Below, piece by piece: positions 26,441 to 38,982 of a DNA stretch of 64,000 bases (the first letter of the stretch is position 1; every line of letters starts with the position of its first letter). Source of the stretch: Serilophus lunatus (taxonomy: Eukaryota > Chordata > Aves > Passeriformes > Eurylaimidae); the NCBI GenBank assembly GCA_013399895.1, contig VXBA01003489.1, positions 301,855-365,854 of the forward strand. Direction: 5' to 3'. The notes beneath the pieces are model-generated. The model saw nothing but the letters and a program-made list of their open reading frames with translations, ran no database searches and was not told the origin of the DNA. The position numbers and the translations under genes are program-made.

Positions 26441-27872
26441 CAGAACTAAAACCAGCTTCTTCTGAGAAACAAACAGTCCATGGACAGGGGACCACCAAGC
26501 CCAGGACAACAGCTTTCCAAGACCTCTGACCACCAAATCAAGTGGTTTCCTGGTTGATTTTAGTTCTTGTTCTGCAGAAAATTGGCTAAAGTAGCTTGAC
26601 ATGTCAGTTATTTCAGACGTTCCAATGAAGTAGAGCCATCTTCTGCCATTGTCTTTGAAAAGTAAGATGAATGTTGCATTGTCAATTCAAACTTCAAAAA
26701 GCTATTTGCAGGGTGTCATTTTTCATTTTGCCTAGGCAGGATGTAATGAAAACCCGACAAGTTATTGATGGTTTGGTTACCTGTCTGCCTTCAAGAAATT
26801 GCACAGGTGCTTTATTTAAAAAAAAAAAGAAAGAGAGTCAACACAATTAATGTGAAACAATGATGGGAAGCATCCTTTGAGGTTTTCTTTTCTGCTGAAG
26901 TGTCACTACACTGTGTGCCCAAAAGCCACTGCTGGCAATTCATCTCTTGAGTAATCAGTGTAAAAATATCACCATGGTTTGTGTTCTGGCACCAGACTGG
27001 GAAAGATGTGCTTTCGGTCCTCTTGCCATTTTCTTTCTGGCTGTTTAAAGTAATTAACCACTAATTAGGAAGTCTGAGGCAACAACTAGGAAATTGGAAT
27101 TTATACAACTTTTTAAACTCAAGACATGCTGAAAGAATTGTTCAGGGCTGCCATTTTTCCTTCTCAAAAGGACATAGTATCAGCATAGATATGTTAAAAT
27201 CCCTGTTACCTTTTAATACCTAAATGAGGGGGTGTGTAAATCAGCAACCCTTGTGAGAAGATCCTTAGGATGTGAACTCCTGAGAAAACCATGGCTAAAC
27301 TTTTCCAGAGAGAAAAGACTTCTGAACAGTTCTGAAGTGAAAAAAAAAAATGACAAAAAAAAAAAATTAGGTGAGAGCTTCCTGCTTTTCCTTGGCCACA
27401 GCTGCTCCGGCTCCTGGGAGAAGGATTTCTTGCTTTGAGCTTTACCTGGTGACTCCCATGGCTTCATTCCAGCCAGGAGACTGAGGACAGGATGGAGCTG
27501 CTCACCACCCCCAGGGCAGGACCTTCAGCCTCCTCCCTGGAGCAGCTGCAGTGCCTGAGTGGGATGATGTTCTTCTTTATGAACAAATTAACATTCCCTG
27601 CCAAATTAATAAGCCTGGAGGCAAAAGCTGTGTATTAACATAGCCAAGAGGTCTTTCAGCACCAGCTGCCTGGTGTCCTGCTGCCCCAAGCACGGGGCTC
27701 CTGATCCTCCTGGCATCCCCCCAGCTCTCCTTCTGAGGAGCCTGGGATCTCAGGGTGGCTCTGTTTGGGTTTTTGTAGTTGGATGGGTAAATAGCCCCAA
27801 ATCCCATCAGAGTCCCACTGCTCCTTCCCAGTCTCAAGTCCTCATCTCCTCTTCAGAAGTTACCAAGGCACC

Positions 27873-28000
27873 AGCTGTGGCTGCCCCATCCCTGGGAGTG
27901 TCCAAGGCCAGGTTGGAGCCCCCTGGGACAGTGGGAGGTGTCCCTGCCCAGGGCAGGGGGTGGGTCCCTTCCAATCCAAACCATGTCCCTTCCAGCTCAT
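27873..28000 (+). mobile_element. CR1 LINE 3' fragment, young-looking group
   Basis: agctgtggctgccccatccc then tgggagtgtccaaggccaggttggagccccctggg, ending in gtcccttccaatccaaaccatgtcc. Opposite to CNTN4. Confidence 0.85.
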
Positions 28001-28101
28001 TTCAAAACCAACCTTAACCTTCCAGACTGTGGTGGGGAGCAACAATGGGAAAATCTGGAACCAAGTTACTGAAATCTTGAAGCAGACAGGCTGTTCACTT
28101 A

Positions 28102-28164
28102 AGGTTTGGACTCAATGATCTTTGTGGGTCCCTTCCAGCTCAGAATATTCTGTGACTATCTGTG
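28102..28164 (+). mobile_element. CR1 LINE extreme 3' end
   Basis: ggtttggactcaatgatctt then tgtgggtcccttccagctcagaatattctgtga is the plus-sense CR1 terminus. Confidence 0.75.
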
Positions 28165-29215
28165 AATAAGCCAGTTTTGGTAACAAATCCTGAGCACTTT
28201 CTGGAAGTGCAGTCCTGTCTCTTCAACATTATTTGACAAGGTCTGAGTTATCTGGGCACTCTTTACGCTTCCAAACACTTCTGTGGCTGAAGTCAGTGGG
28301 TAAAAACCACTATCTGCTGCTTTTCTGTGCTTTTATTGGTTTTTAGCTGCAAAAAATAACAATCTTCCTGCTGTAAGCAGTGTGTGCAAGCCCGTGCTCA
28401 CACATCACAGAGCTTGTCAAGACTGCAAGATAATGGGACCAACTGGGAAAATGTCCATGAAGATACTGAGTGTGTATCTAGGTCAGATCCTGCTCTAACA
28501 AAGTGCACTATGAGGGTCTCTTTATACAGAAACTTGTTTAATTAAGATAACAGATGTTGCTATTACACAAGTCATAGTGAGAGGCTGTTTAATTGGACAC
28601 TTTCATATTCTTTGCTACCAGCACAGAACATCATTTGTTTTTTTATGAATTTCTTTCCTTACAATTAAACTGTATAAACAATGCAGGCACTGTATATTCA
28701 CAGGAAAGAAACAGCTCTAATGATGTAGGGGTTTTACATGAAGAAGAACAGGAGAAGAGCAATTTGTTAGGGCCTTAGAAGTACAATAATTTTTCTGTGC
28801 TGGCCTGAGTACGTGCCTGGTGGCAGGGTAAATGTGACTTCCAATAGCTTTGGGAGAACATTAGGAATTAAGACTATTGTGTACATCTCTTAAATAAAAG
28901 TTCTGTTGGTCTTCCTGCACTAAATGTGTTCTTGGGGAGCAAAGGAGAACAGGCACAGCAGGAAGCCATGGTAAACCACGAGGATGATACATGACATCTG
29001 CTCATGTGTTCTTGAACCACACAACCCTGCAGCTGCACCCCTACAAATGTCAGTGTGTCTCACTCTGTGAGAAATGACTAAATGTTAGTATTACCATGAT
29101 GGCATGGAAATTAAAAGCCATTTGTCCAAGTCCAAAACAAGCACCTGAGAAAGGAGGAAGGACTTGCACAAGTGATGCAAACCTTGCCTTACAAAGCAGG
29201 GCTGAACAACCCCCC

Positions 29216-29330
29216 CCAGAGTGGTTCAGGTTGGAAGGGACCACTGGAGGTCATCACATCCAACCTCCCTGCTTGGGCAGGGTCCTCTGCAGAACTTTGT
29301 TCAGGATTATGTCCAGACAGCTCCACCAAA
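29216..29330 (-). mobile_element. CR1 LINE 3' fragment, different subfamily
   Basis: agagtggttcaggttggaag then ggaccactggaggtcatcacatccaacctccctgcttgggcaggg, a CR1 type in which the following text concerns gtccagacagctcc. Confidence 0.7.
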
Positions 29331-30310
29331 ACCATCCCACACCAAGAGCAAAATAGAACCTGTGACCAATTCCATGAGAAATTTTCTTAAGATGCTCCAA
29401 CTAAACAGCCTCTGGTGGTGAGTTATTGAAAGCCAGTTTGGTCTGTGCAGTGGAGTGACAAAATGATCCAGTTTGTCAGGGCAGATCCCAGGACCAGCCT
29501 CAGTCCTGCTGTGAAAGCTCATCATCCCCAAAGCCAGGCCCTCAGAAGCCCTCTGGGTAGCTCCAGGATTTGTCTCTAATCACCCCCGTCCTGATGCTCC
29601 CCCCTGCACCCAGGAAATGGGAATAAACAACCTGGTGAACGTGGTGACTCCTGGTTTCCACTACCAGGAGGATGAGCCACTCTCACTTGTGACCAACTGC
29701 TCTCTGTGGGGGCCACACTAAAATTATGAAGAAATGGAAAAGTTTCTGTGATAAGATCACATGAAAAGAAAGGTTTAAAATCACTAGTGTCAGTAATAAA
29801 TGTATCTAATGTTGTAGCATGAAATGTAATTGAATTATTATGAGAGGATTAACAAAATCCTGCAAGAACAATCTGAGGGCCATGACTTCCCCCTCCTACC
29901 CCTGCTGATGAATAATGTATCACAAATGGGAAATCCTGTGGACTGGAGGGGGCTTGGCTTTAGGAGTTCAAGGGTTTAAAGAAAAATCCTGGGGTTTTTT
30001 TTGCTTGATTTGGAATGCCAGCCCTCCTTGGGCAGCAGGGCACTAACTCTCCACCTCAATCTCACAGGCTTAAGTCCAGCATCACTTCAGAGTTAGATTG
30101 AGACATGAGAAAAGAGAACCTATGAATTCCAGGCCTCCAAAAATCTCTTCTCTCCTATTGTGAGTTAGGACAGACAGACAGGAAAATAAACATACGTGAA
30201 AATACGATTATAGGAGAAACAATTGGAAGTGGAAAACATTCTGTAATCACCTTGAATCTTTCTGATGAATGATCTCACATGACCCAAGGACAACCACAAT
30301 TGTGCAATGA

Positions 30311-30470
30311 ACAGAAGACATCCCTTCCACCTTGAGCTCCCAGTGCTTCAACAGAAGACATCCTTTCCACCTTGAGCTCCCAGTGCTTCAACAGAAGACA
30401 TCCTTTCCACCTTGAGCTCCCAGTGCTTCAACAGAAGACATCCTTTCCACCTTGAGCTCCCAGTGCTTCT
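30311..30470. repeat. Minisatellite, 4 units of exactly 40 bp
   Basis: Units start at 30311, 30351, 30391 and 30431, each beginning acagaagacatcc and ending gctcccagtgcttca. The first unit differs by one base in its core (tcccttcc against tcctttcc) and the last by its final two bases. Near-identity suggests recent expansion and likely length polymorphism. It lies in the intron between exons F and G. Confidence 0.97.
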
Positions 30471-33450
30471 GGAATGACTCCAACTGGCTCAAAGTTCCAG
30501 GTTCTTTGTGGAGAGTGTATTGAAAGGAAAAACAACTTCTGCTGGGGCAAGGAGATCCTCACCACTGCTTGTGTACTGCTGTGTCTCTGATAATGCAGCC
30601 TGCACAGCTTTAAGGTGAGCATTCCTTCCAAAAAGGCATGCCCTGCTCCTGAGAGAGGCTTTCCCAGGGGCTGACCTGTAAGTGTGGCATTGCCAGGACT
30701 GCTGGCCTTTCCCTCAAACAGCAGTTTTGCACTGAAATGCCAGGGGAAGATCAAGGACTGAAAATGATCTCCGTACCTTTCTCCACAAAGAAATCATCTT
30801 GGTTTCCAAACAACATTTGCAATGTATCTGTAGCTGTACTATAGCTGTTCCTATATAAAATTTACCTTCTGGACTCAGGCTACTAACATCATTTTGGCTC
30901 AGTTAGGCCTCCAAGGCAGGATTTCCATTATTATGGAGATGAACTGCCTTTAATGACTGCAATAATATAATTGTACCCCAGGGCAGAATTTCTAATAACA
31001 CAATTGCACAGTTCTCAACCACCAGTAAGAGATGCCTTCAGGCCATGTCATTCATTAGAGGTGCAGAACACACTCCTCAGCCTCCAGAGAAGAATGTGAA
31101 ACCTAAACCAATAAAGCTCTTTTTTTTTAACCACGGTAGTCTCTGCTCTCCGGGCAAACATTGAACACCACACTTCGTTTTGCCTCCTGGACAGCAGGAG
31201 CCTCCAGAGCAAGAGTCCCAGCAGCAAAATCTGATGCAAAGTGTCTCCAGCAAGGAGTTTAATGTTACACAGCAGCTGAAAAGTCACAAAAGCCCCAGGA
31301 GAAACTCTGCAGTGATTGCCATGGCAGCCATCAGGCTGAACACGAGAATGCAGAGCAAGGACTGACGCAGGAACGTGGCTTTAACTCCACCTGGAATTGG
31401 AAGGATCATCTATATTGATTAATCTTCACGTGACCAACCTTCAGTCTGGAGAAGTATCCAGATGTTCAGGTAACTCTCTGGAACTCGAAGGACTGTTTAA
31501 CGTCAGTTTAGGCAGAGATTTCATTTAAGTTTCCTCTCCCAACCTGTCTAAAAGTTCTGTTTCCTGTCCTTGATGAAGAGATTTCAGTTCCAGCTTTTCC
31601 TGGCATGTTTCTTCCTAGATTTCAACTGAGTCTTTTAACAGCCAAGAAAGTTCTCGTTTGAAGCTGCACACAGGAGTATGAGGAAACACAGGAGCTGCAC
31701 TCCAGTCAAGGGACAGCAGGAAGGAGGTGACATTTCAGCAAGCAAAGAACCAGGAATACAGCAGCATTAAGCAGAGCACAGGCACTCGGCCTCTCCTGCC
31801 TGTGAAGCCGGGCAGTGCTGAGGAGCAGTGCCACGACCATGTCAGACAAGATAATTTCCTAATTGTGCATTTCACACAGTCTCCAGGTACAGACTGCAGG
31901 GCTGGTGTGGGCAATGCAGGCAGTGGCCAGGATTCAACACCCTCATCCTCACAGGAGACACAACCAACAGCGTGTAAGAGCTCCACAGACCCAACTGCCA
32001 AGGCAACGGAGCGCTGTTCATTAAGACACTTTGCCAGACAGTCCCCCCTGGCTGATCTGGCTGGCAGAAAAACCCCTGGGCTGGAGTAGCTGAAGATTTC
32101 ACACCTGCTCGGGCACATTTCATGTCTGGTTCCCCATCCAGGGCCGGGTGCCCGGGTGGGAGGCTCCTGGTTGTGGCACAGCAGGAGGAGCTGGGCACCT
32201 CAGCCTGGCTCTGTGGGCATCTGAGCCCAGCACTGCACTGCCCAGAGCATGTGGTGACACACAACCCACCTCCCAGCCACTGCCACTCCTAAATTAAAAT
32301 GAGGAGCAGGAACTGTGCCTTGCTGAGCAGAAGAGCCTCAAAGAACACAGCACATCCTGCTGCACACTGTGTCAGGATGGAGGGAAGGATGGGACCTCCT
32401 GGGGCTGACCCTCCAAAACTTCCAGCACGGAATACCTCCCATCCTTTGCACCATCCTCACCAGAAAAGCAGGTTATTTCAGTTTTAAAAATCAATATACC
32501 TGGATGTGTTATAATCTGAACCTCAGACAGCTTTGCAACCTGCCTGAGGAAGCTCCATGTCATCGATCACCCAAGTCCACAGACACCAACTTTGTAAAGA
32601 TCAGGAGAAGAAACTGATTAAGTCAGAAATAGGGTGTTCAATATTTTAATCCTCTGGCTCTAAATGAACTATAGCTTTTTACATACTCATATACATCACA
32701 CCTCAGAATATATTTCAATGTACAGGTTGGTTGAGTGGAGCAAGACTAGTCCTTCCAAGGTAAAAGAACAGCTCTAACAGATTGAAGCTTTAAAATTACA
32801 ATTTCCTTTACTGACAGCACAGGATTTTCCCCATCAATCATGTTTTGGAGGAGTGGCAAGGACAGCTGAACATGTCCTGCTCTCAGGAGCTGCAGGAGTG
32901 GGACAAGAACACAACCAAACCTCTACAACCAACAACAAATCACTGCAACACCACACATGGATTTGAGGAGCTGGTTCCAGCTTCCCATTAATGCTCTTCT
33001 TTTGAGTTTAATAAAAAAATAAAAGAGACTTGGCTGATCTGGGAAAGCCATCTCCAAGTCAGGTTTTAGGACTGTGAATTTATTTGTTCATCCCAAATAA
33101 TTCCTGTTTGTGGGACAGTGAGTAATGGACCAGAGCTGTGTGATTTTATCTCCTGGGATTTTCTTTGTAAAAACAATGGCTATTTAAAGCAATGCAGAAG
33201 AAAAATACTTGGGTTTTTTGAGTGCCTCTTTATCAGCTTCTTGGCAGGGATGGTTTAGTAGTACACAGAGATGGGATGAGCACAATGGGAAGGAATAGGA
33301 ATCTCCTCAACTCCTTGAGATTGAACCCTGTTTCCACATGTATTTGCAAGTCAGTTTTGTGAAGCTATTAATGACAAATTTAGCTTTCATTGCTGAAAGT
33401 CCCTGGGTTGGGGCAAATTAATGAAAGAAATGGTTACTTTAAAACATTAC

Positions 33451-33601
33451 CTGTCATTTTCTCTTAGGATGTCTTTTCCTTTCTTCCAAGAATAAGTAGG
33501 TCTGGGGGAAGCTTTGGGCTTACACTCAATGATGACTTCACCACCCACTTTAACAAGGGTTAACTTCTTCAAGAGTGTTTTGGAAAAGTCTGGACCGATG
33601 G
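33451..33601 (-). CDS. CNTN4: Contactin-4 exon F: first half of Ig domain 5
   Basis: Internal coding exon of 151 nt: 2 nt, 49 codons, 2 nt. It translates as IGPDFSKTLLKKLTLVKVGG, then EVIIECKPKASPRPTYSW, then KKGKDILREND. The first Ig cysteine (IEC) and core Trp (YSWKKG) of Ig5 are visible. TLLKKLTLVKVGGEV is the most telling paralogue marker: CNTN3 and CNTN6 carry other residues after PDFS, so this supports CNTN4. The acceptor is tttctttcag with a long pyrimidine tract, and the donor is GTAATG. The trailing AG joins the first A of exon G to give Arg in ENDRITV. The 18.9-kb intron that follows is the largest complete one in the window. Confidence 0.93.
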
Positions 33602-36600
33602 CTGAAAGAAAAAAACCAACACAAACCACATCAGAATTCCTTCTGGAGAAACCAAAGTCAGGCTCTTTCGAACATTACCCTGAATGATTGGACTCTCTGA
33701 ACCATGTGCAACTGGGGCAAACAGACACCTGAGTGCTTCAGCTCTGGACTTTGTTTAAAATGTATTTTTGGCTAAAAACCAGAGAAAGCAGTAACCCCAT
33801 CACACACATCTTACTGGGGCAGCACCCCTAAGAACCACATATGTATGAGGTGTCTAAAGTATTTCCTTCTTTGTGTCATGATCACTTTGTTGAGCAACAG
33901 TACAGAGGAAAATTGTCACAAGCACAGAACCCATACAATTCATCAGAAATGTTAATATTTCCAGAAAAGTTGACAGTTTTATGTTTTCTAGTCATAACTG
34001 TGACAAAAACTAGGTTATTTATTTTAATTCTATAAAAGTGGGAGACCCTGACATGGCCAGGTCTTGAACCAAGAGAAGACTTGTTGGTGCCAGGGCACAA
34101 GGTACTTTTGAATCATCCCTTTTACTCTTTTCAGGGCACATTTCTGTTTTGTGAAAACCAGTCAGATGTCCATTGACTCAACCCTCAAAGCCCTGCAGAC
34201 AGTCTGCAGCCTGGCTGTGAGGCAGGCCAGGGAGCAAGGAGATGCTCTGGCTCCTGATCCTGCCTCAAAGGTTTTTTAATGATTGCTTTGATGGAACCCA
34301 ATGACAGGCAGAGCTGCCTCCAGACTGACTCTGGCAGTGAAATCCCCACAGATGACCAGAAGGTTTTATTTACATCAAGTAGGACAATTAAGGTTTTCCA
34401 TACAGTAAGCTCAAAGCAAACAGGTGAAGCAGCTTAAGGGCTTTATGACCAACTCCTGCCCTGCTCCCTTACGTTTTGCTGGCAGGAGCTTGGCTTTGTG
34501 ATGGATCAGTGGCAGCAATCCCTGCCCAGTCCCCTCTGTCCCTCTCCATCCTCTCTGACAACTCTGTGCCTGCACCCTGTGTCTCCTGCTTCATCCTTGG
34601 ATCCCTCAAGCTCACAACATTATCCTTGACTTACTCTTTTCGCTGCACCTGTGAGATGACAGTTTGGATCACTGTGCTTTGCATCAACGTGATGCTCCAT
34701 GGCAAGATCTAAAGCTCACCTGCAGCAGCTGAGAGACAAACCCCAGCAAATTCATTTTTCTCAGGGCATTTCATCTGCCTCAATTCTTTTGGGTATCATT
34801 CCTGCTGCAGAGGAGTCGAATAAAGCCCAATCCTACGCTGATAATGGGATGAGCTTTATGATCCAACAGGCTCGTCATGCACTTCCATGAATCAGAGTTC
34901 ACTGATCTCTGAGCTGTCTTGTCTTCCACGTCAAATCACAGACAGTGACTTCATTTGGGCACAGAGGAAGCCAGATGTGTGACTAGAGACTACAAAAGAG
35001 CCACCTGAAACCAGCCCTGGAGATGTAAACCACTTCAGAATTAAAGGAGGCATCCTGACGACAACTGCCCACCAAAGCACTAGGAAGCAGCTGGATTATT
35101 ATTTATAACATGTTATCTTTATCACTTCTGAAATTAATTCCTCAGATGATTTATGAGCAAAATAGATTTCTGAACAATCCTGTTGTTTCCATCTCTGCAA
35201 GGAGCAGTTCAGACTGGGGTTTTTATGAGTCACTTGCTACTTCTTTCTTGGTCCTGTGTGAGACAGAGGAGTTGCTCAATATGGGTTTTGTTCTGTGACG
35301 TTCAAACATCGTCATCTGACATTTAGAAACTCTGGGCTCAGTCCTCAACACTACCAGGGCTTCCTCTGCCAGTTCAATGCATTTAATTTCTTCCCATCTT
35401 GTTTGTAAAATGAGGATTTTAATGACTTTTTTCCTCTCCACTTCGGGCCCACCCCATTCATTTTTTTTTAAACATTGAGTCTGAAAATTTGAAAAATTTT
35501 TAAGACAATGAACAGATCTTGCTATATATATTTCATAATGTCCAGCACAACAGGATCCTGCTTTTAGTTGAAGACTCCAAGCAATATAATTGGAAATGAT
35601 AATAGAGAAGAATCACTCTAAAAAAAGCTCTGCCTGTAATTTTCCATTTCTCTTTTTCACTTAATTTTGCTGCAAGTCTCACTTGCTCTTAGTGGTGTTC
35701 CATCATCTCAAGTGCTTTAACTTCAGGACCTTCTAAAATAACCATTTTAACACTCAAACCTGCTTAAAAGCTCAAATTCCTCAGGGAGCACTGAGAACAT
35801 TCCCCTTTTTTGAAAACTCCAGAGAGAAGGCAAACATGCTGTTTCCCTTTAAAAATACACCAAATTAAATCACAGAGCCACAGAAATTTATCTGCAGCAC
35901 ATCATTTGGGGGCTTTTAACGGGACATACAGAAGCAAGACTGCACAACCCAAATGGCAAGTTGGCCAAATAAAAGTTCTCTGACAGGTTTCCAAGATCAA
36001 GGTCTCCAAGATCTTTGCTTTTCACATGGCCACGAGGTGCTGCCCAGCACAGGGTCCCCACCAACAAGGGCTAAGCCTCTCCTAAGAACATCTCTCCCCC
36101 TCCCAAACCTCGTTTTTAGCAGATTTAAATCGACAGGAAAAGCATCAGTGGGTTTATTTCGATTTCTTTCATGCAGCAACACGTCCAATAAATCTCAGCA
36201 CTGTGATGTCTAATTTATTGAGCATTATTGTCCTTTTCTTGAACAGCAACACAACCAATCCTTCAAATGAATTTTTTTCTAGGCAGGCATCTATCACTGA
36301 TGATAAAAAATGACCAATAATTGAAAATGCCATAATGGGAAAAACCCTCGTGCCTTTTTCTTCAGGGTAAAACAGGGAATGCTGCTATTGAATGTTTGAT
36401 TTGAAAACAACTTATCCACTATTCTGTAACCAGGAATTCTATTTAACCCTTTGAAACTACATCTCTGTGCTGTCACAGCATTTTCCAGGCCTGTCACTCA
36501 TACAAGAACAGCCTTTGTGAAGGAGTTACAGACTGGTAGGATACCCAAGGCTGGCAGGGACCTCTGGGATGGTCCCATCCCACCCCTGCTCAACCAGGAG

Positions 36601-37291
36601 CAGCTACAGCAGGTTGACCAAGGCCATGTCCAGTTGGATGTTGAGTATCCCCAAGGACAGAGATGCCACAATGTCTCTGGACAACCTGTTCTAATGTTCA
36701 ACCAACCTCTGAGTAAAGTTTTTCTTATGTTTAAGTGGCATTTCTTGGCATGTCCTGGCACTTGGCACCACTGAGAAGATCCTGGCTCTGTAATCTCTAC
36801 TCTCTCCCATCAGGAATTTCATCACTTGGATTCACTTGAGCCTTTCCTGATAATACCTGGGAGGAACAGAGCAGGTGTGCACAAAACAGGAGGGGCAGAA
36901 GCTGTTTTTCTTGGGGAAGGTTTGAGATGGGAGTGATTTGGTTGCCATTGGAATGGTGAAAGGTCTTCAGACAAGAGGTCTGTCAACATTTCCTTGTCAC
37001 CTCTGCAGCCCCCTCTGAACACCAATGGTTTGGTTTCTCTGTAAATATTTCTAAGCAGCAAGAGACTGAATGCACTCTCCATGCTCTGTCACCTGGAGGA
37101 ATATGGGATGATGTCAAAGGAATCTGTTCTCTCTCCATCCACTTCCTCAAGTTTTCATTTCATGCCTTCCTTAAAAACAACTTGTCAAAGATCCCCAGCA
37201 GCACTTCTGCTTCAGATGCTGAAACTTGGCAAACCCAGCTTGGGCAAAGAAGGGTTTGGAAGGTTTGAAGGCTCCCAGAAAACAAACTTAC
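33602..37291 (-). other. CNTN4: CNTN4 intron between exons E and F
   Basis: A 3.7-kb intron at the Ig4/Ig5 boundary, phase 1. One long, older-looking gene-sense CR1 remnant lies at 36526-36860. The rest shows no recognised element. Confidence 0.85.
36526..36860 (-). mobile_element. CR1 LINE ORF2 end and 3' UTR, older copy
   Basis: gttacagactggtaggatac then ccaaggctggcagggacctctgggatggtcccatccc, later ccacaatgtctctggacaacctgttc and ctctctcccatcaggaatttc. Diverged, gene-sense. Confidence 0.75.
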
Positions 37292-37421
37292 CTATGACAC
37301 TCAGCTCTGCACTGGTGAAAATGATGCCATGTCTGTTTTCAGCCACACACTGATACATCCCAGCATCAGCCAGAGTGACGTTGGTGATGGTGAGAGAGCC
37401 CTGCTCCAGCTGAACTCTGCC
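37292..37421 (-). CDS. CNTN4: Contactin-4 exon E: second half of Ig domain 4
   Basis: Internal coding exon of 130 nt: 43 codons plus 1 nt. It translates as GRVQLEQGSLTITNVTLA, then DAGMYQCVAENRHG, then IIFTSAELSVI. It carries the second Ig cysteine of Ig4 in DAGMYQC and one N-glycosylation sequon (NVT). The acceptor is tgcccacag, after a pyrimidine-rich stretch, and the donor is GTAAGT. The last G plus CC of exon F gives Ala in SVIAIGPDF. Together with exon D it makes a 267-nt in-frame Ig4 cassette. ENRHGIIFTSAELSVIA resembles CNTN4, whereas CNTN5 and CNTN1 have distinctly different wording here. The intron between D and E is 1424 bp and holds one CR1 fragment. Confidence 0.92.
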
Positions 37422-37837
37422 CTGTGGGCAACAGGACAACAGATCCAAGAGTAACTTAAAGCAATTGAAGAGGAAAAGTAAAGAGATCCTTCCTTGGAAC
37501 ATAAACCCAGAGGCTGTTGTGCTGTATTTTATGTCAAGGTGGACCAAAAAGGAGCAGTAGTAGGGAGAATTTGCATGTTCCAATCTATTTGTCTGCCAGC
37601 CAAATTTATATCAGCTCAGAGACTAAATGGTAAAACCAATAGAGGAGCTGGTAAATGCAATTTAAATTGGAGGACTCTCCCTTGACCTCTCATTGATTTA
37701 ATACCCAAAGCATTTAGATTAATATCCCTTTCAAGTAGATAAGCTTGAAGTAAAAAATACACTTTGCTCTCACAGTGGCATATCACAGCCAACCCCATTC
37801 TTAAAAACATTTAAAACAATGGTATTTTCATATAAAC

Positions 37838-38056
37838 ACAGAATCATTTAGGCTGGAAAAGACCTCCAAGATCAAGGGTCCAACAAACACCACCATGTCA
37901 ACTGAACCATTTTAGTGAGTGCCCTGTCCAGACATTTCTTGAACATCTCCAGGGGTGGGGATTCCACCACCTCCATGGGCAGCTCCTTCCAATGCCTGAC
38001 CACACTTTCAGCCAAGAAATTTATCCTGAAGTCCAAGCCTGGCACAGCTTGAGGCC
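37838..38056 (-). mobile_element. CR1 LINE 3' end
   Basis: cacagaatcatttaggctgg then aaaagacctccaagatcaagggtccaac, then tgattccacc-type text (gggattccaccacctccatgggcagc) and cagccaagaaatttatcctg from ORF2. Confidence 0.85.
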
Positions 38057-38571
38057 AGTGCAGAAATTTAATGTTTGTGCAATTTTATCAGGGTTTGATG
38101 ACATCTGGGCTGCCATGTTCTTTCACAACAAGTCAAGGAGGGAAAGTGTGAGCTACTGTGAAAGCAAGGCTGGGGTGACTTGGTTGTAATGGGGGGATCG
38201 TGGACAGAGCAATGACCCTCTGTGGGAGGCTGGGCAGGGGCAGCATCTCCACAGCTCCTGGTCAGGGACACAGCTCAGCAGGAGGAGTGGGAACACCATT
38301 AAAAACCAGCAGAAACACCAAGGCTTCGTTATCACTTGAAATCCACCTGAACATCATAAATTAAAAAAAATAACCTAGGGTGACCATTTTCTGGCCACAG
38401 AGTCCATAGACACACTCAGCCACTTTTTTTCACAAGGGTCTCTCACCCTCAGGGCTGTGCTGTGGATCCTCCCTTTTGGGGAGGAGCTCTGAATGTAGGG
38501 CTGTTGTGTGTTCTACTCATCACTGGAGCCACACAGAGGTGCCCACCAGGCACAGGAAGGAACTGCTGACA

Positions 38572-38755
38572 CAGGGTGGGCAGGCCCTGGCACAGGGTGC
38601 CCAGAGAAGCTGTGGCTGCCCCATCCCTGGGAGTGTCCAAGGCCAGGCTGGAGCTCTGGGACAGTGGGAGGTGTCCCTGCCCAGGACAGGGGGTGGGATG
38701 GAATGGTCCTTAAGGTCCCCCCCAACCCAACCCATTCCGTGACTGATGATCTCCC
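38572..38755 (+). mobile_element. CR1 LINE 3' end, young-looking group, beside exon D
   Basis: cagggtgggcaggccctggc then acagggtgcccagagaagctgtggctgccccatccc, ending ggtccttaaggtcccccccaacccaacccattccgtgactgatgat. Opposite to CNTN4. Its end is about 90 bp from the exon D donor. Confidence 0.9.
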
Positions 38756-38845
38756 CCTTCCAAACACGAACATCCAGAGATAAGGAGTCAAAGCACCTGC
38801 AGAGCTGTGTCCCCCTCCCCACTGAGGGGCTCAGGGGGTGCCTAC

Positions 38846-38982
38846 CTGGGGCAGCAGAGGCTCCCCATCCTTCAGCCAGTGGTACGAGGGCTTTGGTCTC
38901 CCACTCGCCCGGCACTCCCAGGCCACACGTTCCTCTATGGAGGCATGAACATCACTGATCTTCTGAGTCCAGCTGGGCTGAG
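38846..38982 (-). CDS. CNTN4: Contactin-4 exon D: first half of Ig domain 4
   Basis: Internal coding exon of 137 nt: 2 nt plus 45 codons, ending on a codon boundary. It translates as QPSWTQKISDVHASIEER, then VAWECRASGRPKPSYHWL, then KDGEPLLPQ. The first Ig cysteine (WEC) and core Trp (HWL) of Ig4 are present. Contactin Ig1-4 fold as a horseshoe in which Ig1 packs on Ig4 and Ig2 on Ig3, so this exon contributes to the ligand-binding N-terminal unit (family knowledge). The acceptor is gctttgcag and the donor GTAGGC. It is joined at phase 0 to exon E, in the middle of the Ig4 domain. The sequence differs in several places from the mammalian CNTN4 I recall (for example SIEER and VAWEC), so it is more diverged than Ig5. 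A plus-strand CR1 copy ends only about 90-100 bp downstream of the donor. Confidence 0.9.

Larger units (their letters stand above)
14588..33450 (-). other. CNTN4: CNTN4 intron between exons F and G
   Basis: An 18.9-kb intron splitting Ig5. It contains eight or more CR1 fragments, including a nested opposite-strand pair at 25724-25995, and the 4 x 40 bp minisatellite at 30311-30470. Reading frames in it (for example 18159-18722 minus) are CR1-derived or lack motifs. No nested gene was recognised. Confidence 0.8.
37422..38845 (-). other. CNTN4: CNTN4 intron between exons D and E
   Basis: A 1.4-kb intron splitting Ig4 at phase 0. It contains a plus-strand CR1 copy close to the exon D donor (38572-38755) and a minus-strand CR1 copy (37838-38056). 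Confidence 0.85.

Noticed and set aside
31727..32264. Overlapping 120-130-codon frames on both strands
   Set aside because: Frames on both strands are open together and have no family motif. The GC-rich composition explains them.
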